Shown here piece after piece: positions 33,501 through 45,353 of a stretch of 64,000 nucleotides of DNA; the stretch's first letter is position 1; every line of letters starts with the position of its first letter. Source of the stretch: Daldinia sp. FL1419 (taxonomy: Eukaryota > Ascomycota > Sordariomycetes > Xylariales > Hypoxylaceae); the NCBI GenBank assembly GCA_025201765.1, contig MU623446.1, forward strand, positions 1-64,000, given 5' to 3'. The notes beneath the pieces were generated by a model. That model was given only the letters and a program-made list of their open reading frames with translations. It did not search any database and was not told the DNA's origin. The position numbers were made by a program, and so were the translations under genes.

Positions 33501-34955
33501 ATGACGACAACGGCAACAGCTCCGGCCGAGACGGCGGGGTCCTCTCGGCCGTGCAATCGGTGCAAGGACCAGGAAGGCACGATCGATTTGCGGGGAGCCG
33601 AAGTCGTGTGCGAGTAGGTGGAACACTTATACCCATTTCCCTCTATATACCACGTGCTCCTACGCATTATTTGCATAAAATATTTCATAGGAAGTATACT
33701 AATTCTGTAAAGAACTTGCTTCGCATATTACGTCTCCAGCAAAGCCATCAAGCGCCTCGAGGCCTTACAGCGGGAAACCGCCGCGCCTAGATCTAACAAG
33801 GGCCCCAAGCGGCCGCAGCGGTATCTAGTTGGCCTTTCGTGCGGCCCGTCGTCGACGGCTCTATTGCACGTTCTGACGGAGAATGTACGGCAGCAGCGCG
33901 CTAGGGGGCAGAAGACGTCTAGGTTTGAGTATGTTGCTGTGCACGTCGTTGATGATACTATTTCTCCTTTGAAGGGGAGAGATGGGGGTGGCGATGGAGG
34001 AGAGGAAGGAAAGGAAGATCTGTATATCGCCGCCTTCCGCACCCGCTTCCCAGACGCAAATCTACAAACCATGCCCCTGAGCTCTGCGCTGAAATTACCA
34101 TCCATCGATTGGTCCTCTCTCCCAACTCCTACTCCCTCTGATACCACCACAACCCCCTCCCAAACTCTCGCCCAAACCTTAAACTCCCTCCCCTCCGCCT
34201 CCTCCCGCGCCGATGTCCAGCGCCTCCTAACGCGACACCTCCTCATCGCCGCCGCCCGCACTCGAAGCTGCGACGCTCTCCTCCTCGGCCACAGCACCAC
34301 CTCTCTCGCCGAAGTAACCCTCTCCGAAACCGCCAAAGGGCGCGGCTTCTCGTTGCCCTGGCTAGTAAACGACGGCGCGGTCCCCGTGCCAGCGAGTCTG
34401 AATCCCGATTTCGTCGAGGGGAGCGGTGATAGCAGCGGCGCAGCTACTAACGGCGGCGAAAAAACGGCGACAGACGCATCGGCAAACCTCCCCGTATACA
34501 GCCCCCTCCGGGAACTCTTCCGCAAAGAACTCATCACCTACCTCTCCCAAGCCTCGCCCGCCCTAACCCCCCTCCTCCCCGCCGCCGAAGCAGCCAAACT
34601 CGCCACCGACAGCGGCGCAGCCGTAGTTTCCCACCGCGACCTGAGCATCGACGACGTGCTGTGCCGCTACTTCGCCGAAGTAGAAACCAACTATCCGTCC
34701 GTCGTCGCCAACGTCGTTCGCACGACGGGGAAGCTACTACGACGGCCTATGGACGCCGGGCATACTCACGACCACGAAGTCGATGGCGTCGGGCGCGAGC
34801 GCGAGCAGACAAACTGCGCCCTCTGCGGCGCACCCCTCGACGAACTAGGCGACGAGCGCTGGCGCGGCGAAATCGGCGACGATGACGGGGACGCGCGCGG
34901 GACCGGGAACAGACGGAAGCTGTGCTACGGGTGCCAGCGGACCGTACGAGGATAG
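33501..34955 (+). CDS. CTU2: Cytoplasmic tRNA 2-thiolation protein 2 (Ctu2/Ncs2)
   Basis: The in-frame canonical model is exon 33501-33613 and exon 33740-34955 (126-bp intron), giving 442 residues. Matching features are the N-terminal zinc pair PCNRCKD and EVVC, KAIKRLEALQRE, YLVGLSCGPSSTALLHVL (the degenerate PP-loop of Ctu2), TRFPDANLQTMPLS, a region ending in LITYLSQ, TTGKLLRRP, and a C-terminal zinc motif CALCGAPLDELGDERWRGEIG...LCYGCQRTV. Ctu2 works with Ctu1 to thiolate U34 of Lys, Glu and Gln tRNAs. In this model the usual C-x2-C partner and about eight residues before K-A-I-K-R are missing. A likely small exon at 33691-33706 (YTNS) cannot be joined in frame; see findings. Confidence 0.85.
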
Positions 34956-35467
34956 CGTAGGATACATAATCTAGCTTAGATAGCCTAGAAGCTTTATTCG
35001 CACGTATCTATCTTGGCATCAGACTTGACAAAATATCACCAATGAGCAAAGCCGGTGGCTGAATCCTTTAGACAACATAACATAATCTTTCGTTTATGCC
35101 TTCTTCGCATCCACGCATACCACCCCCGTAAATAAATACGATACTAGTAAATCTAATTGAATATACTCGTATTAACTAAGGCGCCGTCCCAATTCTAAAT
35201 AACCCCAGCCAAAGAGGAAAGAAAAAAAAAGGGGGGGAACGCTCGAATAGGAAAGAAGCTTTTCCTAACCTAACCCGACCTGCCCCAGCTCTATAACGGA
35301 GTCACTGGCACCCCGAATATCGTGAATATACGTATAAACCGGATATCTCCTCTTTTTCTAGACCATATCTTCCCTGGTCGACACCATGCAAGAGGTAGCC
35401 CACCTGGTTACTTAACCTCCTCCGTAGTCCCCAGTCATCTCTGGCCCCATGGCTCCTATATGTTGGC
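34956..35467. other. Intergenic, convergent 3' ends
   Basis: 512 bp between the CTU2 and OAC1 stop codons, with a short A/G run near 35215-35240. Nothing else was seen. Confidence 0.4.
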
Positions 35468-36666
35468 TTAGGCCTTACCTAACGTCGGGGCAGGTAATAC
35501 CTTGAGTTCGAGTTTACGTATCAACTTATTCGTCTGCTCAGCTAGAGATAGCGTTAATATAGTATGGGGCAAGATACGCGCCAAGTGCGGTAAGAATCCC
35601 TTATATATAGCGAGGAAACCCTCTGTGCGGATCGTCTTGCCTAGACAGTCGAAGACGCCCTTGTATAGGTTACCATTCTGGTTGTATAGTCGCGACATGA
35701 TTGTGTCTTGGAATCATATGTTAGCAAGCGTCTCATCCACGCCCAGAAAATGGAATATTATGGGAGCTTACCAGGCGGGTGCATAAAGCAGCACACAACA
35801 AATCCCGACACCGTACTACTCGCCAAATGTAGCGGCGCGCCTTCTTCCATGCCCAAATGCCTAACAAGTCTCCTCTTCGCAAAGAAGTACGTAGGCAGCT
35901 GCACCGAGCTACCAAACCCGGTACGAATCATCGCAGCGCCTACACCACGGTACAAGCCACCGAAACCCTCCGCACGGTAGATCTGGCCAAGGCCGTCGAT
36001 CGCGTTGCGGTAGTTATGCTGGGTGCCCACGGGTAAAAAGGGCGAGTAGCTCTGGAGCCGCGTTTTGACAAGGAAGAAAGGGCTACCGGCCGCCGCGCCG
36101 ATAATGCCCGAGCTCGCGCCGCAGAGCATGTTGACACCTAAGTTCTGTACCGCTCCGTCACGCAGGAGCAATTGTGCTAATCCATTCCGCATCGGCTCGT
36201 AGAAACCCAATCGGCACCCGTTGAGTAGCACCTGGTATACATATGCGCATCCAATACCCCGGTATATACCACGCAGACCTTCGTTCCGTATAATGACGCT
36301 GACGCCGTGGAACGGCCCCCGGTAGTGATGCGGTTGGTGGCCTTTGGTTTGGAGCTCACCCTGGAGTTGCATTCTATTTCCTGTTAGCTAAATCCTGATA
36401 TAATGCGCCCACATAACGTTTCTCTCCGAGACAGAGTCTCATACTGCATAGTGCAGACCAATTGCGTCCTTTAAGACTCTTTGTGTGCGAACGAGAGAAC
36501 AATGGGCATGCGTACCGAATCTTGACAGTTTCGAAGGGATGCGTGGCCGTGACGGCACCGCAGGCGGCAATACCGCCCGCTATAAAAGCCCTATACGCTT
36601 GCAATTAGTCCGTGAAGCTCTTTACACGATTATGTAGCTAATCCCGTACCCGGCCGTAGTCGCCAT
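35468..36666 (-). CDS. OAC1: Mitochondrial oxaloacetate/sulfate carrier Oac1
   Basis: Four exons: 36666-36650 (17 nt), 36590-36516, 36373-35772 and 35706-35468. The product has 310 residues. Three mitochondrial-carrier repeats are visible through their signatures: HPFETVKIR, SPFFLVKTR and HPPDTIMSR. The repeats also carry EGLRGIYRG, EGFGGLYRG and EGFLAIYKG. Blocks such as IAACGAVTATHPFE, QLQGELQTKG, NGCRLGFYEP, TRLQSYSPFLPVGTQ and LASSTVSGFVVCCFMHPPD are those of the Oac1 subfamily. It works in the inner mitochondrial membrane, moving oxaloacetate, sulfate and related acids. The short first exon MATTAG was placed by its GTACGG donor and the frame. Confidence 0.93.
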
Positions 36667-38654
36667 AGCTTCGTTCCGAGCAGTCCGCTCAACCACCGCG
36701 CAATTGCTTTTTCTTTGGGACTTGTGCCTCCCCTCTCCGTGGTGTCTATCTCGCTCTACTTTGCTAAAGGTAGTTCCTCGTCGGCGGCAAAGTTACACCG
36801 CATAAGTCGACCAAGTCGAAATTGGGCGCGGCGCAGCTGGAAGGAATATCAAAGGTCTGATGTCCGGCGTCGATTCGCTTTTTCGGCGTTAGCGGGAAAC
36901 ACGGACGAATGCTGGACGAATGTTGGCCGTATGGAAGCAGAAGGGAAAGGAAGAAGGACCCAAGAAGAAGTGGTTGCAAACAAGAAAAAAAGGGTAAGAG
37001 AAAAAAAAGGGCAAATCATAAATCCATTTTTCAGTTGGTGAGGCTTATTGTTCTACTCTGATATCGGGTTAACAATGAATCCATTGATGACAGGATTAAG
37101 AAAGATAATAGGTAGTAGTAACTTCCAACATGTAGACGTGCAAAAGAAAATCAAAAAGTAAGGTACCTCTCCTTCTAGGGCTGCGTTCCCTCCCCGGTAC
37201 GACCCTCCAGAAAACGCGGTTTGTGTGAACTTTGAAGGATTAGAGGACCCTCCCTTCCCTGAATTTACAACGCCCTGTCTCCGAGCTCGCAATTGCTAAA
37301 AAGTCGCAAAGTTGCAAGCTAATTCCTTAAGCTCTCATTTAGTAGCGGATAGCGGATGACGGATGCCAGATAGCGGATGAACATGGGATCGAAGCTGCCA
37401 TATGTATGTATGCAACGCCGATTGTACCCTTCCCCACTCTATAACTACCTTACTTCCATTAGTGTGTGGTTACTTCTATTTAAGTACCTCTCTCCTCGAT
37501 TCGATCCGATTAATAAGCTCATGTAGGGCTATCCCGTATGGGGGGAAAGGGGGGGGGAAATAAGGGGTTCGGGTAGCTGCGCGTAGTTATCTAACCTAGG
37601 TACTACTATTATATGCAGTTATCCTATCTTAGACACGTAAGATAGGAGATAGGTACGTAAAGTAAGAATAACTTCCATCCTGAGGTAATTCCTGCCTTAT
37701 AAAGGTCATCTAGTGTATATTTTTACTTTACTTTGGTAATGTAAGTAGCCTCACGTCACGTTCTCCAAGAGCCTCGATCATGCACAAGCCCACCTCGTTC
37801 CATATGCAGGTATGATCTGTCACTACGAATCCGAAACATATAAAAAGAAAAGATAACCGAGATTGATAGATATAAAAATTATATATATACCTATATATAT
37901 AAAGGCCTCAATTCGTGGCTGCGACTTTGTAACCGACTTATAAATACTATTATGCGATCGCAAAATATACCTGACTCCCATTACCGTGGCTGATGTCCCC
38001 CAAGTCCAGCCATGAATGCATCTATATTGTACATCGACTCCCATAGACACATGCTTCATAGAACCCATATCCCCCTTACGAAAATAAAGGATGACAAACG
38101 ACAAACTAGGCCAAAGGCGCCGGAACTGATGTGCTTGTGAATAGCCACATTTCAACTTCTGGGAAGTATATACTCATCCATCCCACCACTTGACACCCTC
38201 CCAAGAGCGTAGCTCTTGCTCTCCACAGGTGTCCCAAAGATATCGATAATAGACCCGGCTTGCTATGGTATCAAGCTCGGTCCTGGCTTGCTCGTTCTCG
38301 GGTAGGGAGTAAACAGATATAATATAAACGTCTAGTTCCCCCCAGTTTCTAACAAGCCCGATACTGTCTAAATCTCACTCTTCTGCTAACCCCCTCCCGC
38401 GCCCGGAATGACCTACCGGGAGGATCCAAAACGGGCCAGAATGGTATTTTTGTAACCTTCTCAAAATGCCGATTTAGGTGTATGTTGTTGATGACTGACT
38501 CTTTCGCCACGTTTCAATCTTCAATTATACACACGATACTGTAGCATCCCCATGCGGCATCCTTTTTTGAATCTTGTCCTCGAATCTGGAGTGCAGATGT
38601 ATCCACTTTAGGCAACAAGAAAACACCCAAGCTCTACAAAAGGCAACAGCTCTT
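36667..38654. other. Intergenic
   Basis: 2.0 kb upstream of OAC1 and downstream of DMA1. It has a short tandem GCGGATGA-like repeat at about 37338-37380, a G-run at 37538-37558 and a (TA)-rich stretch at 37870-37905. ORFs up to 110 codons are not recognisable. Confidence 0.4.
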
Positions 38655-40475
38655 CTACGACCTATCCACTTCAACCTGTGCTGCGGCATCTAGGCTGCTC
38701 ATACCAGTTCGCCGAGTACTCTCCTGGCTTACTCGTGCTGGGTTTCCATCAAAGACCCATGGTCCAGCGTCATTGCGTGGAGTAATTGGGCCCTCGTTAC
38801 CAGGAACTAAGGGGTTGCCGTTCGGGGATGGCGTCCGATTGGTTGTGGACCGATCACCATTACTCACGCGTGGTGTCGCATTCGGTATTGGAACCGGTTC
38901 TGCGACGGTGTGCCTCAATAAGGCTGATTGCACTGCGGCGGCATCGATCTGCATTGTGGCGTCACCTGCGTCACCTGCGTCACCTGCATCGCCTTCGCTA
39001 GACGATTGCTGCACGTTGCCGTTGGTGTCCGTCTCGGTAATTGCAAGCGGTACAACGCTGTCATTCGGTTGAGAAGCTGGAGGTGTAGATTTTTCCTCCT
39101 GGGCATCGTCTATACCCGAGTCCAGTTGTTGCCATTCGTCAGATGGCTCATCTACTTCGGCATCTAGGTCTGCGGTAGCTCGACAATTCGGGCATATGAA
39201 GATTGGCCACGACGGTCCGTTTAGCATTTCTCGAATGCATTTATAATGCCAGGTGTGTGAACAAGGCGCCACAAAGAGGGATTGGCAAGGCTATTAGAAA
39301 TAGGCATGTTAGTATTGAATAAGGAGTATAGGATCTAGTAACGCTCGAAAGCATAATACGTACTGCTATCGCGTTTAAGCAGATGGAGCAATCTTGTGCA
39401 TGTGCTGATGAAGCCGACGTCGATGTCAAGTCTCTTAAACGTTTGTGCGTTGCCATACTATTAACTCATTAGTCGTGTTTTCCCTGACATGACAAAATGA
39501 CAAAAGGACAATATGCAAATATAAGCTGCAAAGACCGTATGCATGATGTATAACGTACTTGAAAGTGTTTGGCTTCGATTGCCAGCCTCTGTTTAGTTCT
39601 ATGCGCATCTTTACGCATCGGTATATCATCTCCTCGCCACCTTTGAAGTCTATTCCTAGCTGAACTATATCACCATCATTGATAGGAAATGGTTTAGACT
39701 CGGTACCGGGAGCACTCAGGCGGATATGATTGAGAAACGTCCCGGACGAACTCTTGACATCTTTGATGTACCATTTCCCCTTCTCGAACCAGAATTCGCA
39801 ATGACGCCGGCTTACTACCTTACTCTTAAAACCTACAGGTGCGGCAGACGGCGTGTTGATAGGCACGAGGGCGTGGTTCTCCCGCTCCGAGTATCGACCG
39901 ACCTTGATTGTTTCCTTGCCTGTGGGTAATGTACGTGAAATCGGTGTGAATGAAAGGGACGGTCGATTTGATCGTGTATCGTAGAATGCCGAGAAGCGGA
40001 TGGTCGGTAACACATCGTGAGCAGGGTCGCCCGTAGTTGCTGACCGTGTCCGTGTCATATTTGCGTCTGATGGGGTTTCCTGATTTTCGGCTAGAGGATT
40101 TGATCCTGATCTTGAGTTTAACAGAGCCTCGGAAGCAGCTTCGGAGAATCTACTAGCGCGACGGCGATGGGTCCTACTCGAGTTGTCGTTTGGATCTGCC
40201 GTATTGAGCGGGTCGGAGTCGACCTCATGAGGAGCAGCGGACGTATGAGTGGGGGAAGCAGGCTGGATTGGAGGTGCAGATGTGGATGTATCTTGAGGAG
40301 CGGTCCTATTATGATGGACGAGGCTAGACGTGTCGCGCGACAAGAGATGTAGATGTATTAAACCCCGTAGTCTACTACCTCTACCTGGAGACGAAGGAGA
40401 TGCCGGTGGAGCAGTTGTGGAAGGTGTGAGAGGCGGGAAAAGACCCGGCGATGGAGGCGTAGGCTGTGTGAACAT
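38655..40475 (-). CDS. DMA1: FHA-RING E3 ubiquitin ligase, Dma1/Chf class
   Basis: Exons 40475-39559, 39457-39364 and 39290-38655 give 548 residues. A long Pro/Ser-rich N-terminus precedes an FHA domain (about 180-300) with IKVGRYSER, SKVVSRRHCEFWF and SSSGTFLNHIRLS, the phosphothreonine-binding loops. Next is a RING finger beginning CSIC at 329-332, then CQSLFVAPCSHTWHYKC and CPNCRA. This FHA-then-RING order is that of Dma1/Dma2, which act in spindle checkpoint, septin and septation control. The acidic Ser-rich tail contains tandem Gly-Asp-Ala units encoded by 9-nt repeats around 38961-38990. Both introns interrupt just before and within the RING. Confidence 0.94.
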
Positions 40476-42575
40476 TTATTACGCTTTGTACGTGGGCGTC
40501 GAGCAAAAAGGTAATCTGGGGGGGTGTGTGTGGAAGTGCGTCCACAGGTTGTCTATGATTGACGAATAGTAGACCGTATTTTTAACAAGTATAATAACGA
40601 ATAATAATGGAAATAAGAGCACCGACTTGGAGTGGAGAGGAAAAATAGGGTCGGAAATTTTTTAAAATTCTTTTTTTGGTACAGGAAATAGGAGCACGGC
40701 AAACCGGAGTGGCTATTGATATCTAAAAGGGTCCTTTTGCAGTGGGGGGGAAGAAACGAGCTTTGGGGGTTTCTGCAGGTTTGTTAATTCCCTTTCGACG
40801 TCTTATGTTCGCAAGAATGCAAGAATGCAGAATGCAGAATGCGATGCGGAGTCGGCTGATCAAAAGCTGGTTTGACCTTTTAAAACCATGCAAATAAAAC
40901 CCAGGCAAGCTGGACGTGGGACCCCAGTTAGGCCAAGTCTAGTTGCTTGCATAGATACCTTAGGTTAGGTATGTAAGGTAGGGGGTTTTAAAATCTTCTA
41001 TTGGAGTAGATCGTAGGCGGGTGGTATTTGTTTAGAATAAAAGATGGTTTCAATGTTGTATTTGTACGTAGAAACCATTTGTTGCCCGTTATCGTAATCG
41101 AAGGACGCGGAAATGAGAAGAGAAAGGGAACAATGAAAAGTTCTAACCAACTAGTTAACTAAACAGAAGATAAAGTTTTCAGGGTAGGTATGATGAGAAG
41201 AAAAAACCCACAACAACAACAATGGGAAACCACTTTGGCTCCTACACCAATTCAATCTGGTCGGGAAACTGGCAAAGTCTTACGTTATTAGACTGACGAC
41301 ATCCATGTTACCTATCTGTATTTATTTTATAAGGTTAGGTACAGTACTACATAAGGTACGCATATACGCAGCATCCATACGGTTCGTAGGCGTATGTACA
41401 ACGGATCCATTACCTCCTCCATCCATCCATCCATCCATAGGTACACAATATACCTAATATACACATCATACTAAATGTAGATAGGCATAGAAAAGCTGAT
41501 GGGTAAATTTTAGAAACAGGCCATACCAAAAGGGGGATATTACAGCCTCATACTTTCCCCGAATCTATGGAGATACCCGGTGTACTTAGGGCCTTCCGAG
41601 CTGAGGTAACTGTTTATGCTCATTAAACCGCTATCTACGCTTATGTAAATGTTTGTGTACAGTCGTACCGTGCCTATGTACCGGTACTAGAGGATCAACT
41701 CTGCCTTCGTACGTCATATTAGTCTTGCTTATCATTCCGCAGTCGAATAGGATCAACTCGATAGATATAACTATATAGGTACATACCTAAGTAATATACC
41801 GATCAAAGACTCGCGTTTCTATTTTGCTCTATCTTGGAACGCTCTTCGTCATATGCGGAATGACTTGTGAAAATTTCAAAGCTTTCCGAAGACGAAGACC
41901 CATCATCTGTTTTTAGCCTAGAGATTAGAAGAAGAAAAAAAGAAGGAAGAAGAAAAGCGATCCGCAGACGGCGTCGACTACATAGAAAACCATTGGAAAG
42001 CTAACCAGGTCTTAAACCGTCTCTGCTTGGCAATGTAGATCCTGTATAAACCGGTTAAGCGCACCGATGCTTCGGAAGACTAGGGGATAAAGTCTTATAA
42101 ATATTTAACTTCCGAGACTTGACTATGTAGACTACTCTTACACACACACCCTCGCACTCGACTCACATTCAGCTCTCTAATTGTTGCATATAAAACAAGA
42201 GCCTCGTATTCACCGCTCTCTCCTTATACTCGCCAATTCAACTCTTGTACTCAAGAGTCTGAAATTCATACCTATGAAAATACCTATAGGCAAGATTATT
42301 GTGTGGTATCATTATAGATTAGCTGTATAGGTCCACTAAGTCATCATTTCCATGTGCTTGTCCCTATTCTGCTATGCACGATATAAGACCGTTAAGCCAG
42401 CCACGTGATCAATTGAAATCCATGTGCTGTGTGAGAGAACGCAGCGATTGTGCTTGAGCAAAGCTATCGAAAGCCTCCGTAACGCCGTTGCCACCAGACC
42501 CTACCCTTGAACCGCTTAACGATGAAAACTTAAAAAGTTTACGCCGAGACAATTAGACACGGGAAGGGATTAACC
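40476..42575. other. Intergenic, DMA1 promoter and POB3 3' side
   Basis: 2.1 kb with a (CCAT)n microsatellite at about 41419-41438 and a purine-only tract near 41930-41957. No ORF over 61 codons lies in it. Nothing else was recognised. Confidence 0.45.
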
Positions 42576-44459
42576 TTATTTCCCGGTTTTCTGCTTCTTC
42601 GCCTTGGGCTTCTCTTCCTCTTCCTCATCCGCCATCTCCTCGTCCTCGTCCTCGCCATCCCCACCGTCGACGTCGCTCTCCGCACTACCGGAGCCAGACG
42701 ATTCGTGGGCTGAATCGTACTCCTCGGCAACGTCACTCTCGCTTTCAGCTTGGAAGTCCTCATCAACACTTTCCTCGTCTTCGTCGGCTGAGCCACGGTC
42801 CGCTCGAGGTCCGACTACCTCCTCTTCGGACTCAGCCATGGCTTCCTCACGAAGGGCAGCAGCAAGTAAATTGGCGTCTTCGTCGATCTCATTCTTCACG
42901 CGCAGACCCTTGAGTTTGAAGAACCCTTCAAGCGCCTTCAAGTCCTCTCTATTAATATTGCTGAACTGATGAGGTGCTCCACCGCTCTTCATGTGAACCG
43001 CAATATCGAAGGTCGATAATGCGGAGACCGCGCCACTAACACGGGAGAAAACAATCGAAGATGTCTGGTCGTACGACACGTAAGTTGCGGGTTTCGGCAC
43101 AAACATGAAGGCTTTCTCCAAGCAGTACAGGAATCCCTCTGCTGCCTTGATTGAGCATTTGATGCCAAATTGGTTCCTATGCGTCATGAAGTCCTTAGCC
43201 GGAGATGTGATCTTCTTATTGGCAAGGCCCTTGAAAATATAGGTAATAACTTGGTGTAGTGGTTGTTCGTAGTGAGGCTGTAAACGATCCTTATACTGCT
43301 CATTAAGCTGCTCCTCGGTGAGATTCAGATCAATGGTTACTTCCTCATCTTTCTTAGCCTGCATGACTAGGAATGGGTACCTCGTCTGTCCCTGACGAAG
43401 GGGCGGGTCTAGTCCGATGCAAAGCATGAAGTGTAGATCGTCTGGCTTCGGAAGCACCATAAACTTCTTAATGGCCTCGTACTGGATTTTATAGTCGTAC
43501 GTCTTACCGCGAAGGCGAAACGACGCTTCATACATGTCGATATCGAATCGTCCACTGCATCGTAGTTAATAAACTATACACTCAATATAGATCAAGTAGA
43601 CTAACCGTGGTGTAAGGTGTAGGACCTCCAAGAAAGTAGCAATCGCATCACCTGCAGTCTCACCGATCTCGGCCTTGTCCATGAGTGTCTCGTAGAATAG
43701 AGTCGCGGCATTCTTCTCCTCTTCAGCGCCGCTTCCTGCTTCCTCCCCTTCCGTCTCTTTGCGAGTAGTAGTACCGGGAATATAGAAGCGCATCTCTACG
43801 AGCTGGTCCTTGCCCGCGCCGGATTTCTTGCCACGACCCCGCGCACCGCCCAAGTGTCCGTTGGTGCCCGTATCATCCTCGTTCGATGCAGCGAATTCGA
43901 CAGATACCTCGTTACGGCCAGCAAGGTTTGTGTTTGAGATTTCAGAGTAGGGTATCTCAAACGAAGGCTTATTCTGAACGTTGAAGACAAGCTCGGCTTT
44001 GCTAAATTCGGTCTTGCCCCAGTTCCAGCCTCGCAAGGCATGTTCCTTGGGGTCAAGATTTATGCTGTACCAGTTCTTGAATATCTTGCTTAGGCGTTCT
44101 AAATCCTGAAGATGATTTTATCAATTGCCAAATCCTACCGTAACCAAATAATTGGCACAATTTACCTCTTGTTGAAAGCCATCAAGATGGACAAGCTCGG
44201 AAGACCTTTTCAGAATCTTGACTTCGTAGCCTTTTGCAGCACGGCTCCATTGCGCATTGGCGATATCACTACGGTCGAGGGTAAAAGTGTTGCCACCTGC
44301 GGAAGGTTTCCAACCGAGACCATTTTCTGCGAATCGGCACTTTCCAGACTCTTTAGATAGGTCGAGGAAGATGTTGTCGAAATTCTCGCTGTGAAATTTG
44401 CTAATTAGCAAATATGATGGATGATTCAAAGATATCTTGGATACTTACAACGCAGCCAT
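42576..44459 (-). CDS. POB3: FACT complex subunit Pob3
   Basis: Exons 44459-44449 (11 nt), 44388-44166, 44105-43606 and 43554-42576 give 570 residues. The N-terminal SSRP1/Pob3 domain has FDNIFLDLSKESGKCR and GLGWKPS. The middle PH-like pair has RGWNWGKTEFSKAELVF, FEIPYSEISNTNLAGRNEVSVEF, FRLRGKTYDYKIQYEAIKKFMVLPK and FLVMQAKKDEEVTIDL. The tail is strongly acidic (Glu/Asp/Ser-rich, about 460-560) with a basic end PKAKKQKTGK. As in yeast Pob3 and unlike animal SSRP1, there is no HMG box. With Spt16 it forms the histone chaperone FACT. The 11-nt first exon (M-A-A-F) is supported by GTAAGT and CAG sites. Confidence 0.96.
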
Positions 44460-45353
44460 AGTGACGATGAGGATGGATGTTGGAGTTGGCAGGTTGTTGG
44501 CTGTTGGTGAGGTCGGGAAGGTAAAGTTAGGTACCTAAAGATGCGACAGCTAATGGAAACCGCCTCTTGGGAAGAAAAAGTTCAAAAAATGAAAGGCGCG
44601 TCGACGCGCTAAGTTGCCTGAGTACCCAGCCTAGGCAGGCATCTAAAGTACCTAATCTAACCCAATACCCGGGTGCTTGTTTGTTAACGGCATTACGTAA
44701 GGTAGAGGGAAGTACCTCCTAACCGTCAACCGTCAATCGGTACCTAGGTTAGTACCTTTGTATCTCAAAGTGGGAACTAATGGGATATTTTGGCGTAAAA
44801 GAAGCACGTGATTTCAGCTGGTTTGCATTTTGTACAACATCAGAACATGAGGACATTACGTCTCTCATTCCCGGGGTACGGTACAATACGGACCCCATAG
44901 ACCCCACCTACCGCCCACTTGCCTTATCCGCTTGTTCTCGTTCGAGTATGTACCTACAATACATAGTAGTGTGTTCGAGTTCAGGAGAGGCTCGCCGCTG
45001 ATTTTCAACAACACTTATTATTAAATTCAGTAGGGTCAACAGGGGGTACCCAGGTACATAGCTTCAGATTCCGCTCCTTGAATCAATCGGCGTACCCATC
45101 AAAAGTACCCTTACCTTACCTAACTTTAGGTCCTTAAGTAATATCTTTACTGCTTCTTTTACTGCTTCACTCTCCCCTATCTATCCAGACCTACCCAATT
45201 TCCTCCTTCTCTCTTTCTTTCTTTTTTTCCCTCAGTCTTACAAAGTTTTACTTTGTTCATGCTTCAATCTTGCTGATTGATATCTCACCTCATCTTCTAT
45301 CTTATCCTAAATACTTTTTTTTTTATCAACCATCCTACTGCTTACAGCCAATC
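44460..45353. promoter_or_regulatory. Divergent promoter, POB3 / coronin
   Basis: 894 bp between two start codons. It contains a GGTACCTAGG-type motif at about 44740-44750 and pyrimidine-rich tracts just before the coronin ATG (45200-45330), a common fungal promoter feature. Confidence 0.5.

Noticed and set aside
33728..34537. Long antisense ORF (269 codons) over CTU2
   Set aside because: It is the shadow of a G/C-rich coding frame; the plus-strand product is clearly Ctu2.
37823..38155. ORF of 110 codons on the minus strand
   Set aside because: No protein-like features, A/T-rich end and no recognisable homology.
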